From Methyloversatilis sp. (lineage in GTDB: Bacteria; Pseudomonadota; Gammaproteobacteria; Burkholderiales; Rhodocyclaceae): a stretch of DNA of 64,000 nt. The translations under genes and the position numbers were made by a program. Where the stretch lies: NCBI GenBank assembly GCA_016791045.1, contig JAEUNO010000032.1:1-64000 (forward strand), in the 5' to 3' direction. This document shows, one piece after another, positions 51,778-63,673 of the stretch (its first letter is position 1; each line of letters starts with the position of its first letter). The notes below the pieces were generated by a model. The model worked only from the letters and a program-made list of their open reading frames with translations, did no database searches and had not been told where the DNA came from.

Positions 51778-54700
51778 TCAGCCGGCAAGCTTTTTCATCA
51801 ACTCCCGCACGCCGGCCACGCGGGCATCGAGATCGACGCTGGACCGCTTCCACGACAGCCGGTCCTGGCCGGCCAGCTTGAAGTTCCGGTCCTTCTGCAC
51901 GAGCTGGATGATGCGGATCGGCTCGATCGGCGGGTTGGGCACGAAGGTGACCAGGATCTGCGTGTCGTGCGCGTCGATCTTGGTGATGCCGAGCGGCCTG
52001 GCGGCGATGCGCAGCCGGTGGGTTTCGAGCAGGGCGCGCGTCTGGTCGGGCATCTGACCGAAGCGGTCGACCAGTTCTTCGCGCAGCGCCGACACCTCGT
52101 CGACGGTTTCGCAGTTGGCGAGCCGCTTGTACAGCGTGAGCCGCTCGTGCACGTCCGGGCAGTAGGCGGTCGGCAGCAGCGCCGGCGTGTGCAGATTGAT
52201 CTCCGACACGATGTCCAGCGGTTGCGTGAGGTCGGCGTCTTCGCCCTTCTGCAGCGACTTGACCGCGCTCTTGAGCATGTCGGTGTAGAGGTTGAAGCCG
52301 ATTTCCTGCATTTCGCCGGATTGCGATTCGCCCAGCACCTCGCCGGCGCCGCGGATTTCCAGATCGTGCATCGCGAGGTAGAAGCCCGATCCCAGCTCTT
52401 CCATCATCGTGATGGCTTCGAGCCGGCGCCGGCCCTGTTCGGTCGGCTTGGCGTGCGCGTCGGTCAGCAGGTAGGCGTAGGCCTGGTGGTGGCTGCGGCC
52501 GACCCGGCCGCGCAACTGGTGCAGCTGGGCCAGACCGAAGCGGTCGGCGCGGTTGATGATGATGGTGTTGGCGTTCGGGTTGTCGATGCCGGTTTCGATG
52601 ATGGTCGTGCACAGCAGCAGGTTGTGGCGGCGCTGCGTGAATTCGCGCATCACCCGTTCCAGCTCGCGCTCGGGCAACTGGCCGTGGCCGATGACGATGC
52701 GCGCCTCGGGCAGCAGGTCGGCGAGCCGGGTGCCCATCTCCTCGATGGTGTCGACCTCGTTGTGCAGGAAATACACCTGGCCGCCGCGCTTGAATTCGCG
52801 CAGCACCGCCTCGCGGATGAGGCCGCGCGACCACGGGCTGACGAAGGTCTTGATGGCCAGCCGCTTCTGCGGCGCGGTGGCGATGACCGAAAAGTCGCGG
52901 ATGCCTTCGAGCGACATGGCCAGGGTGCGCGGAATCGGCGTCGCCGTCAGCGTCAGCACGTCGACCTCGGCGCGCAGCGACTTCAGCGCCTCCTTCTGGC
53001 GCACGCCGAAGCGGTGTTCCTCGTCGATGATGACCAGGCCGAGACGGGCGAAGCTCACGTCCTTCTGCAGCAGGCGGTGCGTACCGATCAGTACGTCGAT
53101 CTTGCCTTCGGCCGCTTCCTTCAGCGCCTGCGTTTGTTCCTTCGCACTCTTGAAGCGCGAGATTTCGGCGATGCGGGCCGGCCATTCGTGCGCCACCTGG
53201 GCGAAGCGGTCGCTGAAGGTCTGGTAGTGCTGTTCGGCGAGCAGCGTGGTGGGCGCCAGCACGGCCACCTGCTTGCCGTCGGCCACCGCGACGAAGGCGG
53301 CGCGCAGCGCGACTTCGGTCTTGCCGAAGCCGACGTCGCCGCACACCAGACGGTCCATCGGCCGGCCGGACGTCATGTCGCCGACCACCGCGTTGATCGC
53401 GCCCATCTGGTCCGGCGTTTCCTCGAAGCCGAAACCTTCGGCGAAGGCATCCATGTCGTGCTGCTTGAAGCCGAAGGTGTGGCCCTTGCGCGCCGAGCGC
53501 TGAGCGTACAGCGCAAGCAGTTCGGCGGCGGTGTCGCGGACCTGGGCGGCGGCGCGCTTCTTCGCCTTGTCCCACTGGCCGGAACCGAGCTTGTGCAGAT
53601 GCACCTGGTCGCCCGGCGCGCCGCTGTAGCGGCTGATCTGGTGCAGCTGCGACACCGGCACGTACAGCTTGTCGCCGTCGGCGTATTCCAGATGCAGGAA
53701 TTCGGTTTCGCCTTCGCCCAGATCCATATGGGTCAGGCCGATGTAGCGGCCGATGCCGTGCTGCAGATGCACCACCGGATCGCCGATCTTCAGCTCGGTC
53801 AGGTCGCGCAGGAAGTTCTCGGCGGTGACCTTGCGGCCGTCGCGCTTGCCGCGCGAACGCGCCTGCGTCGGGTACAGCTCGCTTTCAGTGACCAGCGCGA
53901 TTGCCGGCGACGACAGCGCGAAACCCTCGACCAGCGGACCTATGGCGACCGTCAGGGCGGCGTCTGCGGCGATGGCGGCGTCGAAACCGTCGACCGGCGC
54001 GCTGGCCAGCCCGTATTCGGCGAAGTAGTCGATCAGCGTTTCGCGTCGTCCGGCCGATTCTGCGATGACCACGACGCGCTGTGCCGCGACCTGCGCGCGC
54101 AGCCGGTGCAGCGGGTCGGCTGCCTTCCGCTCGATGCCCAGCTCCGGCAAGGTCGATGCACCCGCCGACGTGTCCGGTGCGCCGCGTCCGAGGCGCACGA
54201 TGGCGCGATTGGCCAGCGACACATGGAACTGCTCTTCCGACAGGAACAGTTCGGTCGGCGGCAGGATGGGGCGGGCTCGCTCGCCCTTCATCAGGTCGAA
54301 GCGGCTCTTCGTGTCGCGCCAGAAGTCGCCGATCGCGTCATTTACCTCGGCGTCGAGCGCCACCAGCGCATTGGCCGGCAGATAGTCGAACAGCGTGTCG
54401 GTGTGTTCGAAGAACAGCGGAATGTAGTACTCGATGCCGGCGGTCGGTACGCCGTTGGACACATCCTTGTAGATGACCGACTTCGATGGGTCGCCCTCGA
54501 AGGCTTCGCGGAAACGCGAGCGGAAGGCCGTACGCGCCTTGTCATCCATCGGGAATTCGCGTGCCGGCAGCAGGCGGATTTCCTTGGTCGGGAACACGGT
54601 GCGCTGGGTGTCCACGTCGAACGTGCGGATGCTTTCCACTTCGTCATCGAACAGGTCGATGCGGTAGGGCAGGGCGGCACCCATCGGATACAGGTCGACC

Positions 54701-55215
54701 AGACCGCCGCGCACGCTGTATTCGCCTGGCGCCACCACCTGGGTCACCGGGCCGTAGCCCGCCACGGTGAGCTGCAGGCGCAGGCGCTCGACGTCGAGCT
54801 TTTCGCCCTGCTTGACGAAGAAGGTGTGGGCGGCGAGGTATTCGCGCGGCGCCAGCCGGTACAGCGCGGTCGAAGCCGGCACGACCAGCACGTCCAGTTC
54901 GCCGCGCATCAGTGCGTACAGCGTTTCCAGCCGTTCCGACACCAGGTCGTTGTGCGGCGAGAACTGGTCGTAGGGCAGGGTTTCCCAGTCCGGCAGCTGG
55001 AAGCTGCGCAGCGACGGCGCGAACCAGCGCAGTTCGTCGACCAGGCGCTGTGCGTCCATCGGACGTGCCGCGACGACGACCAGCGGCGCACCGGCGTCTT
55101 TCGCAAGGCTGGCGAGCGCGAGCGCCTGGGCGCCACCGGGCAGCGGCGGCCAATCGATGCGGCTGGCCGGGCGCGGGCGTGACAGGGCTTTCAGAAGGGA
55201 GGGCGATGTAGTCAT
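51778..55215 (-). CDS. mfd: Transcription-repair coupling factor
   Basis: An ATP-dependent translocase that removes stalled RNA polymerase and recruits UvrA. It has 1145 residues, the usual length. Order: UvrB-homology modules (VFPTKEIRLLPAREFP), RNA polymerase-interacting domain (VGDPVVHLQHGIGRYIGL), then the RecG-like helicase with Walker A GDVGFGKTEVA, DEEH box and GRVGRSHHQAYAYLL, and a C-terminal TRCF domain. The ATG is at 55215. Confidence 0.97.
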   Translation of the reverse strand: MTTSPSLLKALSRPRPASRIDWPPLPGGAQALALASLAKDAGAPLVVVAARPMDAQRLVDELRWFAPSLRSFQLPDWETLPYDQFSPHNDLVSERLETLYALMRGELDVLVVPASTALYRLAPREYLAAHTFFVKQGEKLDVERLRLQLTVAGYGPVTQVVAPGEYSVRGGLVDLYPMGAALPYRIDLFDDEVESIRTFDVDTQRTVFPTKEIRLLPAREFPMDDKARTAFRSRFREAFEGDPSKSVIYKDVSNGVPTAGIEYYIPLFFEHTDTLFDYLPANALVALDAEVNDAIGDFWRDTKSRFDLMKGERARPILPPTELFLSEEQFHVSLANRAIVRLGRGAPDTSAGASTLPELGIERKAADPLHRLRAQVAAQRVVVIAESAGRRETLIDYFAEYGLASAPVDGFDAAIAADAALTVAIGPLVEGFALSSPAIALVTESELYPTQARSRGKRDGRKVTAENFLRDLTELKIGDPVVHLQHGIGRYIGLTHMDLGEGETEFLHLEYADGDKLYVPVSQLHQISRYSGAPGDQVHLHKLGSGQWDKAKKRAAAQVRDTAAELLALYAQRSARKGHTFGFKQHDMDAFAEGFGFEETPDQMGAINAVVGDMTSGRPMDRLVCGDVGFGKTEVALRAAFVAVADGKQVAVLAPTTLLAEQHYQTFSDRFAQVAHEWPARIAEISRFKSAKEQTQALKEAAEGKIDVLIGTHRLLQKDVSFARLGLVIIDEEHRFGVRQKEALKSLRAEVDVLTLTATPIPRTLAMSLEGIRDFSVIATAPQKRLAIKTFVSPWSRGLIREAVLREFKRGGQVYFLHNEVDTIEEMGTRLADLLPEARIVIGHGQLPERELERVMREFTQRRHNLLLCTTIIETGIDNPNANTIIINRADRFGLAQLHQLRGRVGRSHHQAYAYLLTDAHAKPTEQGRRRLEAITMMEELGSGFYLAMHDLEIRGAGEVLGESQSGEMQEIGFNLYTDMLKSAVKSLQKGEDADLTQPLDIVSEINLHTPALLPTAYCPDVHERLTLYKRLANCETVDEVSALREELVDRFGQMPDQTRALLETHRLRIAARPLGITKIDAHDTQILVTFVPNPPIEPIRIIQLVQKDRNFKLAGQDRLSWKRSSVDLDARVAGVRELMKKLAG

Positions 55216-55332
55216 GGGCAGCTGGGAACACTGCGGCGCGCCAAGGTTCGCGCACCGAGAAAAGCTTGAGGACGCCGGGCGGCGAAGGGCGTGACGAAGG
55301 GGGGATTATCGCGGAAACGGCGGCCGGCCGCC

Positions 55333-55686
55333 TTACTCGTACTCGTCGTACTTGCGCGCGTCGCCGCGCACCCGCTCGGCGGGGTATTTGTCCCGGTTGA
55401 TCTGCATCTTTTCGGCGATGGCGGCGGGCAGGTCGATGTCCAGCGTGTCCGCCAGCCGGACAAGATAGACCAGCGTGTCGGCCAGTTCGTGGCCGACCGC
55501 CCGTTTTTTGGCGTCAGGCAGCTCATGGCCGGTGAGCAGCCACTGGAAGTGTTCCATCACTTCGGCGGCTTCGATGCTCATCGCCATCGCGAGATTCTTC
55601 GGGGTGTGGAACTGCGCCCAATCGCGCTCGGAGACGAATTCGCGGATCAGGTTGCGCAGTGAAAGCAGGTCGGTGGTGTCGTCCAT
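55333..55686 (-). CDS. MazG-like nucleotide pyrophosphohydrolase
   Basis: A 117-residue all-alpha NTP pyrophosphatase. The metal motif is EAAEVMEHFQW with HELADTLVYLVRLADTLDID, the E-x2-E...D-x-x-D pattern of the RS21-C6/dCTPase group. It probably cleaves non-canonical nucleotides. The start at 55686 (MDDTTDLLSL) is chosen over an extension to 55746. It is divergent from kup. Confidence 0.85.
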   Translation of the reverse strand: MDDTTDLLSLRNLIREFVSERDWAQFHTPKNLAMAMSIEAAEVMEHFQWLLTGHELPDAKKRAVGHELADTLVYLVRLADTLDIDLPAAIAEKMQINRDKYPAERVRGDARKYDEYE

Positions 55687-55809
55687 GGTGTGTGTAGTCG
55701 GAAAGATGGGGTGGATTTTTGCAAATGTGCAGCAGGACGGGCGCACGATCGCTTGATCTTGTATATGTTGCGGCGCAATATCGGCAGCCTGTCATTCCAC
55801 GATGCAGAA

Positions 55810-57687
55810 ATGACTCGAAACACAGCCGATGCAAAGGCGCTCGGCCCGCTGATGCTGGCGGCACTGGGCGTGGTTTTCGGCGACATCGGCACCAGCCCGC
55901 TGTATGCCTTCAAGGAAGCCTTCACCGGCAATCACGGGCTTCCGCTTTCGGAAGAGAACGTGCTGGCCGCGCTGTCGGCGCTGTTCTGGTCCGTCACGCT
56001 GATCATTTCGTTCAAGTACGTGTTCATCGTGCTTCGCTTCGACAACGACGGCGAAGGCGGTGCGCTTGCGCTGGCGTCGCTGGCACAGCGGGCGGCCCGT
56101 GCCGGGGTGCGCCGGCGGGTGGCGGCGGTGACCGCCGCCGGCGTATTCGCAGCGGCGATGTTCTACGGCGACGCCGTCATCACGCCGGCCATTTCGGTGC
56201 TGTCGGCGGTCGAGGGGCTCTCGGTCGTGGCGCCGACGCTGGAGCACTGGATCGAGCCGATCACCATCCTCATCATCATCGTGCTTTTTTCGGTTCAGCG
56301 GAAAGGCACGGCGCTGGTCGGACGTTTTTTCGGCCCGATCACCATCGTGTGGTTCGCGGTGCTTGCCCTGCTCGGAATCAACAGCATCGTGCAGACGCCC
56401 GACGTGCTGCGCGCACTCGATCCGACGTACGCCATCGTGTTCGCGATCGACAATCCGGCGCAGGCTTTCCTTCTCCTCGGTGCCGTGTTTCTCGCGCTGA
56501 CCGGCGGCGAGGCGCTGTACGCCGACATGGGGCATTTCGGCAAACGACCGGTGCGGCTGGCCTGGTATTTCATCGTGTCGCCGGCACTGCTGATCAATTA
56601 CTTCGGTCAGGGCGCGCTGGTGCTGCGAGCGTCCGAAACGGTCAGCAATCCCTTCTTCAATCTGGCGCCCGAGGCGCTGCGCCTGCCGCTGGTGCTGCTG
56701 GCCACGATGGCGACCGTCATCGCGTCGCAGGCGGTGATTTCCGGCGCCTTCTCCATCACCGCACAGGCCTCGCGGCTGGGTTATCTGCCGCGTTTGCGCC
56801 AGCTGCACACCTCGGACACCGAGCGCGGGCAGATCTACATTCCGGCTGTGAACTGGATGATGCTGATCGGCGTGGTCGTGCTGGTGCTGGAATTCGACAC
56901 CTCCAGCGATCTGGCGGCGGCCTACGGCATCGCCGTATCGGGTGACATGATCATCACGACGCTGCTGATGATCTTCATCACCACCATGTCACACCGTCGC
57001 CTGAAGGTGGCGCTGCTTGCCGTGCTGGGCGTGTTCTTCGTCATCGAACTGCTGTTCTTCGCGTCCAACCTGACCAAGTTCCTCGATGGCGGCTGGCTGC
57101 CGATGTTGCTGGGCGCGGCGCTGTTCACGATGTTGACCACCTGGAAGCGTGGCAGCGAGTTGCTGGCGCGCGAGCGCAGGCGCATCAACATCCCGATGGA
57201 GGACTTCCTGTCCAGTCCGATTCCCGAGGTGCCGCGCGTGCCGGGCACCGCGATCTATCTGACGTCCGACCCGGAAACCGTGCCGAGCGCGCTGTTCCAT
57301 AACCTCAAGCATTTCAAGGTGTTGCATGAGTCCGTGCTGTTCCTCCACGTCCGGATCGAGGAAGTGCCCCGGGTGGCGATGGAGGAACGCATGACCGTGC
57401 AGCGGCTGGCGGACAACACCTGGGCCATCGAGGTGCGCTACGGCTTCCGCGAGGAGCCGGATATTCCGGAAGCGCTGGAGGCGCTGCCGCCTGAAGTTCT
57501 GGAACTCGAAGCGATGGATACGACCTACTTCGTCGCGCGCTCGACCGTGGTCGAAGGCGTGGGTGATCTGTCGACATGGCGCCGTGCGTTGTTCGGCTGG
57601 ATGCTCAGGCAGTCGGAGGGGCCGGCAAACTACTTCCATCTGCCGCCGAACCGGGTGGTCGAACTGGGTACGCAGATCAGCCTCTGA
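55810..57687 (+). CDS. kup: Low-affinity potassium transporter Kup
   Basis: A proton-coupled potassium importer of 625 residues, about 12 membrane helices. The signature is ALGVVFGDIGTSPLYAFKEA, and other conserved segments are DNDGEGGALALASL and LTGGEALYADMGHFGKRPVR. The cytoplasmic C-terminal part (from about residue 455) ends with the family's NYFHLPPNRVVELGTQISL. The ATG at 55810 gives the usual length; further in-frame starts to 55690 exist. Confidence 0.95.
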   Translation: MTRNTADAKALGPLMLAALGVVFGDIGTSPLYAFKEAFTGNHGLPLSEENVLAALSALFWSVTLIISFKYVFIVLRFDNDGEGGALALASLAQRAARAGVRRRVAAVTAAGVFAAAMFYGDAVITPAISVLSAVEGLSVVAPTLEHWIEPITILIIIVLFSVQRKGTALVGRFFGPITIVWFAVLALLGINSIVQTPDVLRALDPTYAIVFAIDNPAQAFLLLGAVFLALTGGEALYADMGHFGKRPVRLAWYFIVSPALLINYFGQGALVLRASETVSNPFFNLAPEALRLPLVLLATMATVIASQAVISGAFSITAQASRLGYLPRLRQLHTSDTERGQIYIPAVNWMMLIGVVVLVLEFDTSSDLAAAYGIAVSGDMIITTLLMIFITTMSHRRLKVALLAVLGVFFVIELLFFASNLTKFLDGGWLPMLLGAALFTMLTTWKRGSELLARERRRINIPMEDFLSSPIPEVPRVPGTAIYLTSDPETVPSALFHNLKHFKVLHESVLFLHVRIEEVPRVAMEERMTVQRLADNTWAIEVRYGFREEPDIPEALEALPPEVLELEAMDTTYFVARSTVVEGVGDLSTWRRALFGWMLRQSEGPANYFHLPPNRVVELGTQISL

Positions 57688-57868
57688 GCCATGCATGGCA
57701 TCGGATTGCGCAGGGTGCCTTTTGTCGTACGGGAACTGCCGGGCTGCGACAATGACAGATTGGGCAGGCCGACTCGAATCACCCGGTTTGCCGGACCAGG
57801 CACGGCGTCCGGTGTGGATCGCACGCCGGGTCGGCAAGGCCTGTGACGGCACCCCGAAAAGGAGAACC

Positions 57869-58393
57869 ATGCGCTACACCCGCACCGCGATGTCCCTGCA
57901 CTGGCTGATTGCCCTGATGCTGTTCGGCATGTTCGGGCTCGGCCTGTACATGACCGAACTGCCGCTGTCCCCGACCAAACTCAAGCTGTACTCGTATCAC
58001 AAGTGGGCCGGCGTCACGCTGTTTCTGCTCGTGTTGCTGAGGCTGGGCTGGCGCGTCACGCACATGCCGCCCGCGCTGCCGCCCGGCACACCTGCGTGGC
58101 AGGCCAGAGCCGCTGCCGCCGGGCATCATCTGCTCTATGTATTGATGATCGCGGCGCCACTGTCAGGCTGGCTGATGAGTTCGGCCAAGGGTTTCCAGAC
58201 CGTGTGGTTCGGCGTGCTGCCGCTGCCCGATCTGCTGGACAAGAACGAGACGCTGGGTGACGCACTGCTGCTGGTGCACCGCTTCCTGAACTATTTCTTC
58301 ATGGCGGTCGTGGTCGGGCACGTTCTGGCTGCGGTCAAGCACCATTTCATCGATCGCGACGGCTTGCTGTCGCGCATGCTGCCCGGCCGCTGA
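57869..58393 (+). CDS. cybB: Cytochrome b561
   Basis: A 174-residue four-helix di-haem cytochrome b561 of the CybB type. Haem-ligand His candidates are in AMSLHWLIALM, SYHKWAGVTL, AGHHLLYVLM and VHRFLNYFFM, with VGHVLAAVKHHF near the end. It can pass electrons between quinols and periplasmic acceptors, and CybB oxidises superoxide in E. coli. AAAAGGAGAA precedes the ATG. Confidence 0.9.
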   Translation: MRYTRTAMSLHWLIALMLFGMFGLGLYMTELPLSPTKLKLYSYHKWAGVTLFLLVLLRLGWRVTHMPPALPPGTPAWQARAAAAGHHLLYVLMIAAPLSGWLMSSAKGFQTVWFGVLPLPDLLDKNETLGDALLLVHRFLNYFFMAVVVGHVLAAVKHHFIDRDGLLSRMLPGR

Positions 58394-58978
58394 TCACCGC
58401 GCGCCCGCGGGCAGCCACACCTGCGAGCTTTCGAGCGCATAGGACCATGGCAGGCCGGCATTCTTCCAGCCGTTCACGGTTCGTTTGCCGCGGTCGGCAC
58501 CTGCCGACGCGGTATCGCCCTCGAATCCGTCAATCACCGTCCAGACGCGGGTGAAGCCGGCGGCTGCCAGCGCATTGACGGCGCGCGTGGTGCGATCGCC
58601 GGAGCGGCAGATCAACACGACGTCGGCTGTCTTGTCGAGGCCCTTGGCCTTGAGACGCTCCTCGACCGCGCTGACGAAGGCGGGATTCTTGTGCAGCGTG
58701 AAGCGGCGGGATTTGGGGTCGAAGTGGTCGAAGTCGACCAGCATGAACGGAATGTTGGCGTCCATGCCCGCCGGTGCGCCGACGTAGCTCACCTCGGCCT
58801 GCGTGCGCACATCGAGGAACAGGACGTCCGGCGCGCGTTCGCTGACCATCCGGTGTGCTTCCACGGCCGTCAGATAGCGATCGAGTGTGGTGCGCTTGTC
58901 GGCCGGAACGTCGGATACATCGATCGCCGACGCGCTGCCGCACAGGCAAAACAGAAGGGTGATCAGTGACTTGTTCAT
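58394..58978 (-). CDS. Exported rhodanese-like protein
   Basis: A 194-residue single rhodanese domain with a signal peptide (about residues 1-18, MNKSLITLLFCLCGSASA). The active-site loop is C124-RSGDRT with the catalytic Cys. It is probably periplasmic, where it could carry persulfide sulfur. Convergent with the cytochrome gene: the two stop codons abut. Confidence 0.88.
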   Translation of the reverse strand: MNKSLITLLFCLCGSASAIDVSDVPADKRTTLDRYLTAVEAHRMVSERAPDVLFLDVRTQAEVSYVGAPAGMDANIPFMLVDFDHFDPKSRRFTLHKNPAFVSAVEERLKAKGLDKTADVVLICRSGDRTTRAVNALAAAGFTRVWTVIDGFEGDTASAGADRGKRTVNGWKNAGLPWSYALESSQVWLPAGAR

Positions 58979-59026
58979 CGCGCGCTCCCGGATGGTCGGC
59001 GTCGCGCATGCCCGGCGACGCGTCGG

Positions 59027-61657
<2,631 letters not shown>

Positions 61658-61757
61658 CAGGGGCAGATCGCCACCGGATTGCGACGACGGAGGCTGACAG
61701 GGTTCACGGCTGCCGAGCCCCGTTCTTGAGCCTGTGCGGGCCGCTCGCGCTTCATGT

Positions 61758-62387
61758 TCATTGACCGTAACCCGCGAACTTGCCGAGCACCCGTTCCATC
61801 TCGTCGTCGTCGAGCAGCTTCGGTGTGCCGACCTGCAGCGCGCGCCAGTACTGTTCGCACAGCGTTTCGAGCTCCACGGCCAGCGCGACCGCGTGACGCA
61901 GGCTGCGCCCGAACACCAGCATGCCGTGGTTCGCCATCAGGCAGGCGCAGCGGCCGGGCAGGGCGTCCAGCACTGCGTCGGACAACGCCTGTTCGCCGAA
62001 GGTGGCATAGCGTGCGCAGCGCACGGTGCTGCCGCCGAAGCGGGCGATCATGTAATGAAAGGGCGGGATGTATTCGCCGATGCAGGCGAGTGCCGTGGCA
62101 AATGGCGAGTGCGTGTGCACGATGGCGTCCGCGTCGGCGCGGTTCGCGTAGATGTCGCGATGGATGCGCCATTCCGAAGAGGGCTTGCGGCGGCCGCTGC
62201 TGTGGCCATCACTGAAGACTTCCACCATGTCGTCGGCGGTGCATTCAGCTGGCTCGAGCCCGCTCGGGGTGATCAGGAATGCGGGACCGCGGCGCGCGCT
62301 GACGTTGCCAGCCGCACCGCGGTTAAGTCCGCAAACTTCCAACCGGCGCGCTGCTTCAAGCACATCGCTGCCGCTGACCTCGTTCAT
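61758..62387 (-). CDS. Class II aldolase (fuculose-phosphate aldolase type; possible Ald2)
   Basis: A 209-residue zinc aldolase. All residues known from FucA are present at nearly the same numbers: E72 (SSEWRIH), H91 and H93 (IVHTHSP), H154 (MANHG), plus [15 protein letters not shown] and LITPSGL. It lies 156 bp downstream of mtnA on the same strand. In Rhodospirillum and E. coli a class II aldolase (Ald2) next to mtnA splits 5-methylthioribulose-1-phosphate or its 5-deoxy form to DHAP and an aldehyde. MtnB dehydratase is related, so that is the main alternative. Confidence 0.8.
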   Translation of the reverse strand: MNEVSGSDVLEAARRLEVCGLNRGAAGNVSARRGPAFLITPSGLEPAECTADDMVEVFSDGHSSGRRKPSSEWRIHRDIYANRADADAIVHTHSPFATALACIGEYIPPFHYMIARFGGSTVRCARYATFGEQALSDAVLDALPGRCACLMANHGMLVFGRSLRHAVALAVELETLCEQYWRALQVGTPKLLDDDEMERVLGKFAGYGQ

Positions 62388-62543
62388 CAGGGTGTGCCCC
62401 TGTATTGTGGATTAACAGTGGATTATCCTGACCGGAGCCCAGATTACAAGCGGGTTTACATTAAAAATTGACGACGGATCAGGTGTTTCGCGATGCAACA
62501 TCGCGCAGACGCTTTGTTGTCAAGGGTTTCACGCTCCTAGAAT

Positions 62544-63611
62544 TCACTTTAGGTTCTGTGGATCATTCAGCCGGGCGCGGCGTGCGAAATGCATCCCGGA
62601 TACAGGATCGACGATGCCGCGCTCGGTGATGAGTGCCGTCACGAGCGGCGCCGGCGTGATGTCGAATGCCGGATTCTCGACCGGGCTGTGCGGATCGAGC
62701 TGGCGGACGCTGCCGGCGTCGCCGCGCAGCACGCGCAGTTCGTCGCCGTGGCGCGCTTCTATCGGTATCGCCGCGCCGCTGGCGCAGCCTTCATCGACCG
62801 TCGACCACGGCGCCGCAACCCAGAACGGAAGCCCGTTGTCGCGTGCCGCCAGCGCTTTCAGATAGCTGCCGACCTTGTTGGCAACGTCGCCGTTGGCAGC
62901 GATGCGGTCGGCGCCGATGATGACCGCGTCGACCTGACCCGCGCGCATCAGCTGGCCTGCGGCGTTGTCGGCGATGACGGTATGCGGCACGCCGGCACCG
63001 GTCAGCTCCCAGGCGGTCAGCAGGCCCTGGTTGCGCGGCCGGGTTTCCGAGACCCATACATGCAGGTCGACGCCGGCCGCGTGTGCGAGATAGACGCCGG
63101 CCAGCGCCGTGCCCCAGCCTGTCGTGGCGAGCCAGCCCGCGTTGCAGTGCGTCATCAGGTTCAGCCGGCCGCACCGGGGCGCCACCGCCTGCATCAACTC
63201 GAGCGTCAGTTCGCCGATGCGCCGGTTGGCGGCGCGGTCCTCGTCGCAGATTGCGAGGGCCTCGCGCCACGCCGCGCCGGCGCGTGCGTCCGGTGGCAAC
63301 GGCCGCACATGCGTGGCGATGCGATGCAGCGCCCACGCAAGATTGACCGCGGTCGGGCGGGTGGCCCCGAGGGCGCGCACTGCGGCGTCGAGCGCGGCAT
63401 CGTCTGCCGCCTCGTGCAGCGCAAGCGCCAGACCGAAGGCCCCGATGGCACCGATCAGCGGTGCGCCGCGGACCTGCATCGTCGCGATGGCGTGGGCCGC
63501 CTGCGCGGCGGTTTCAAGAGCCGCTTCCCGCCGGGCAAAGGGCAGCAGCGTCTGGTCGAGGATGTAGAGGCGGTCGCCGTCGAGGCGCAACGGGCTGGGT
63601 GTGTCGTTCAT
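62544..63611 (-). CDS. mtnA: S-methyl-5-thioribose-1-phosphate isomerase
   Basis: Isomerises 5-methylthioribose-1-phosphate (or the 5-deoxy analogue) to the ribulose form. It has 355 residues with C156 (LMTHCNAGWLA) and D235 (IIGADRIAANGD), the catalytic pair, and QVRGAPLIGAIGAFG and NKVGSYLKALAA. The ATG at 63611 is chosen over an extension to 63668 that would overlap the divergent promoter. Confidence 0.94.
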   Translation of the reverse strand: MNDTPSPLRLDGDRLYILDQTLLPFARREAALETAAQAAHAIATMQVRGAPLIGAIGAFGLALALHEAADDAALDAAVRALGATRPTAVNLAWALHRIATHVRPLPPDARAGAAWREALAICDEDRAANRRIGELTLELMQAVAPRCGRLNLMTHCNAGWLATTGWGTALAGVYLAHAAGVDLHVWVSETRPRNQGLLTAWELTGAGVPHTVIADNAAGQLMRAGQVDAVIIGADRIAANGDVANKVGSYLKALAARDNGLPFWVAAPWSTVDEGCASGAAIPIEARHGDELRVLRGDAGSVRQLDPHSPVENPAFDITPAPLVTALITERGIVDPVSGMHFARRARLNDPQNLK

Positions 63612-63673
63612 GTCGGAGAGGGATGGGCGGAGCTTCAAGCATAATCCGTTGATTCGCGACACAGACATCCGAC

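Noticed and set aside
51634-55182. An 1182-codon open frame on the plus strand opposite mfd
   Set aside because: Antisense to a full-length Mfd with all helicase motifs; its translation is His/Arg/Gln-rich low-complexity with no recognisable family.
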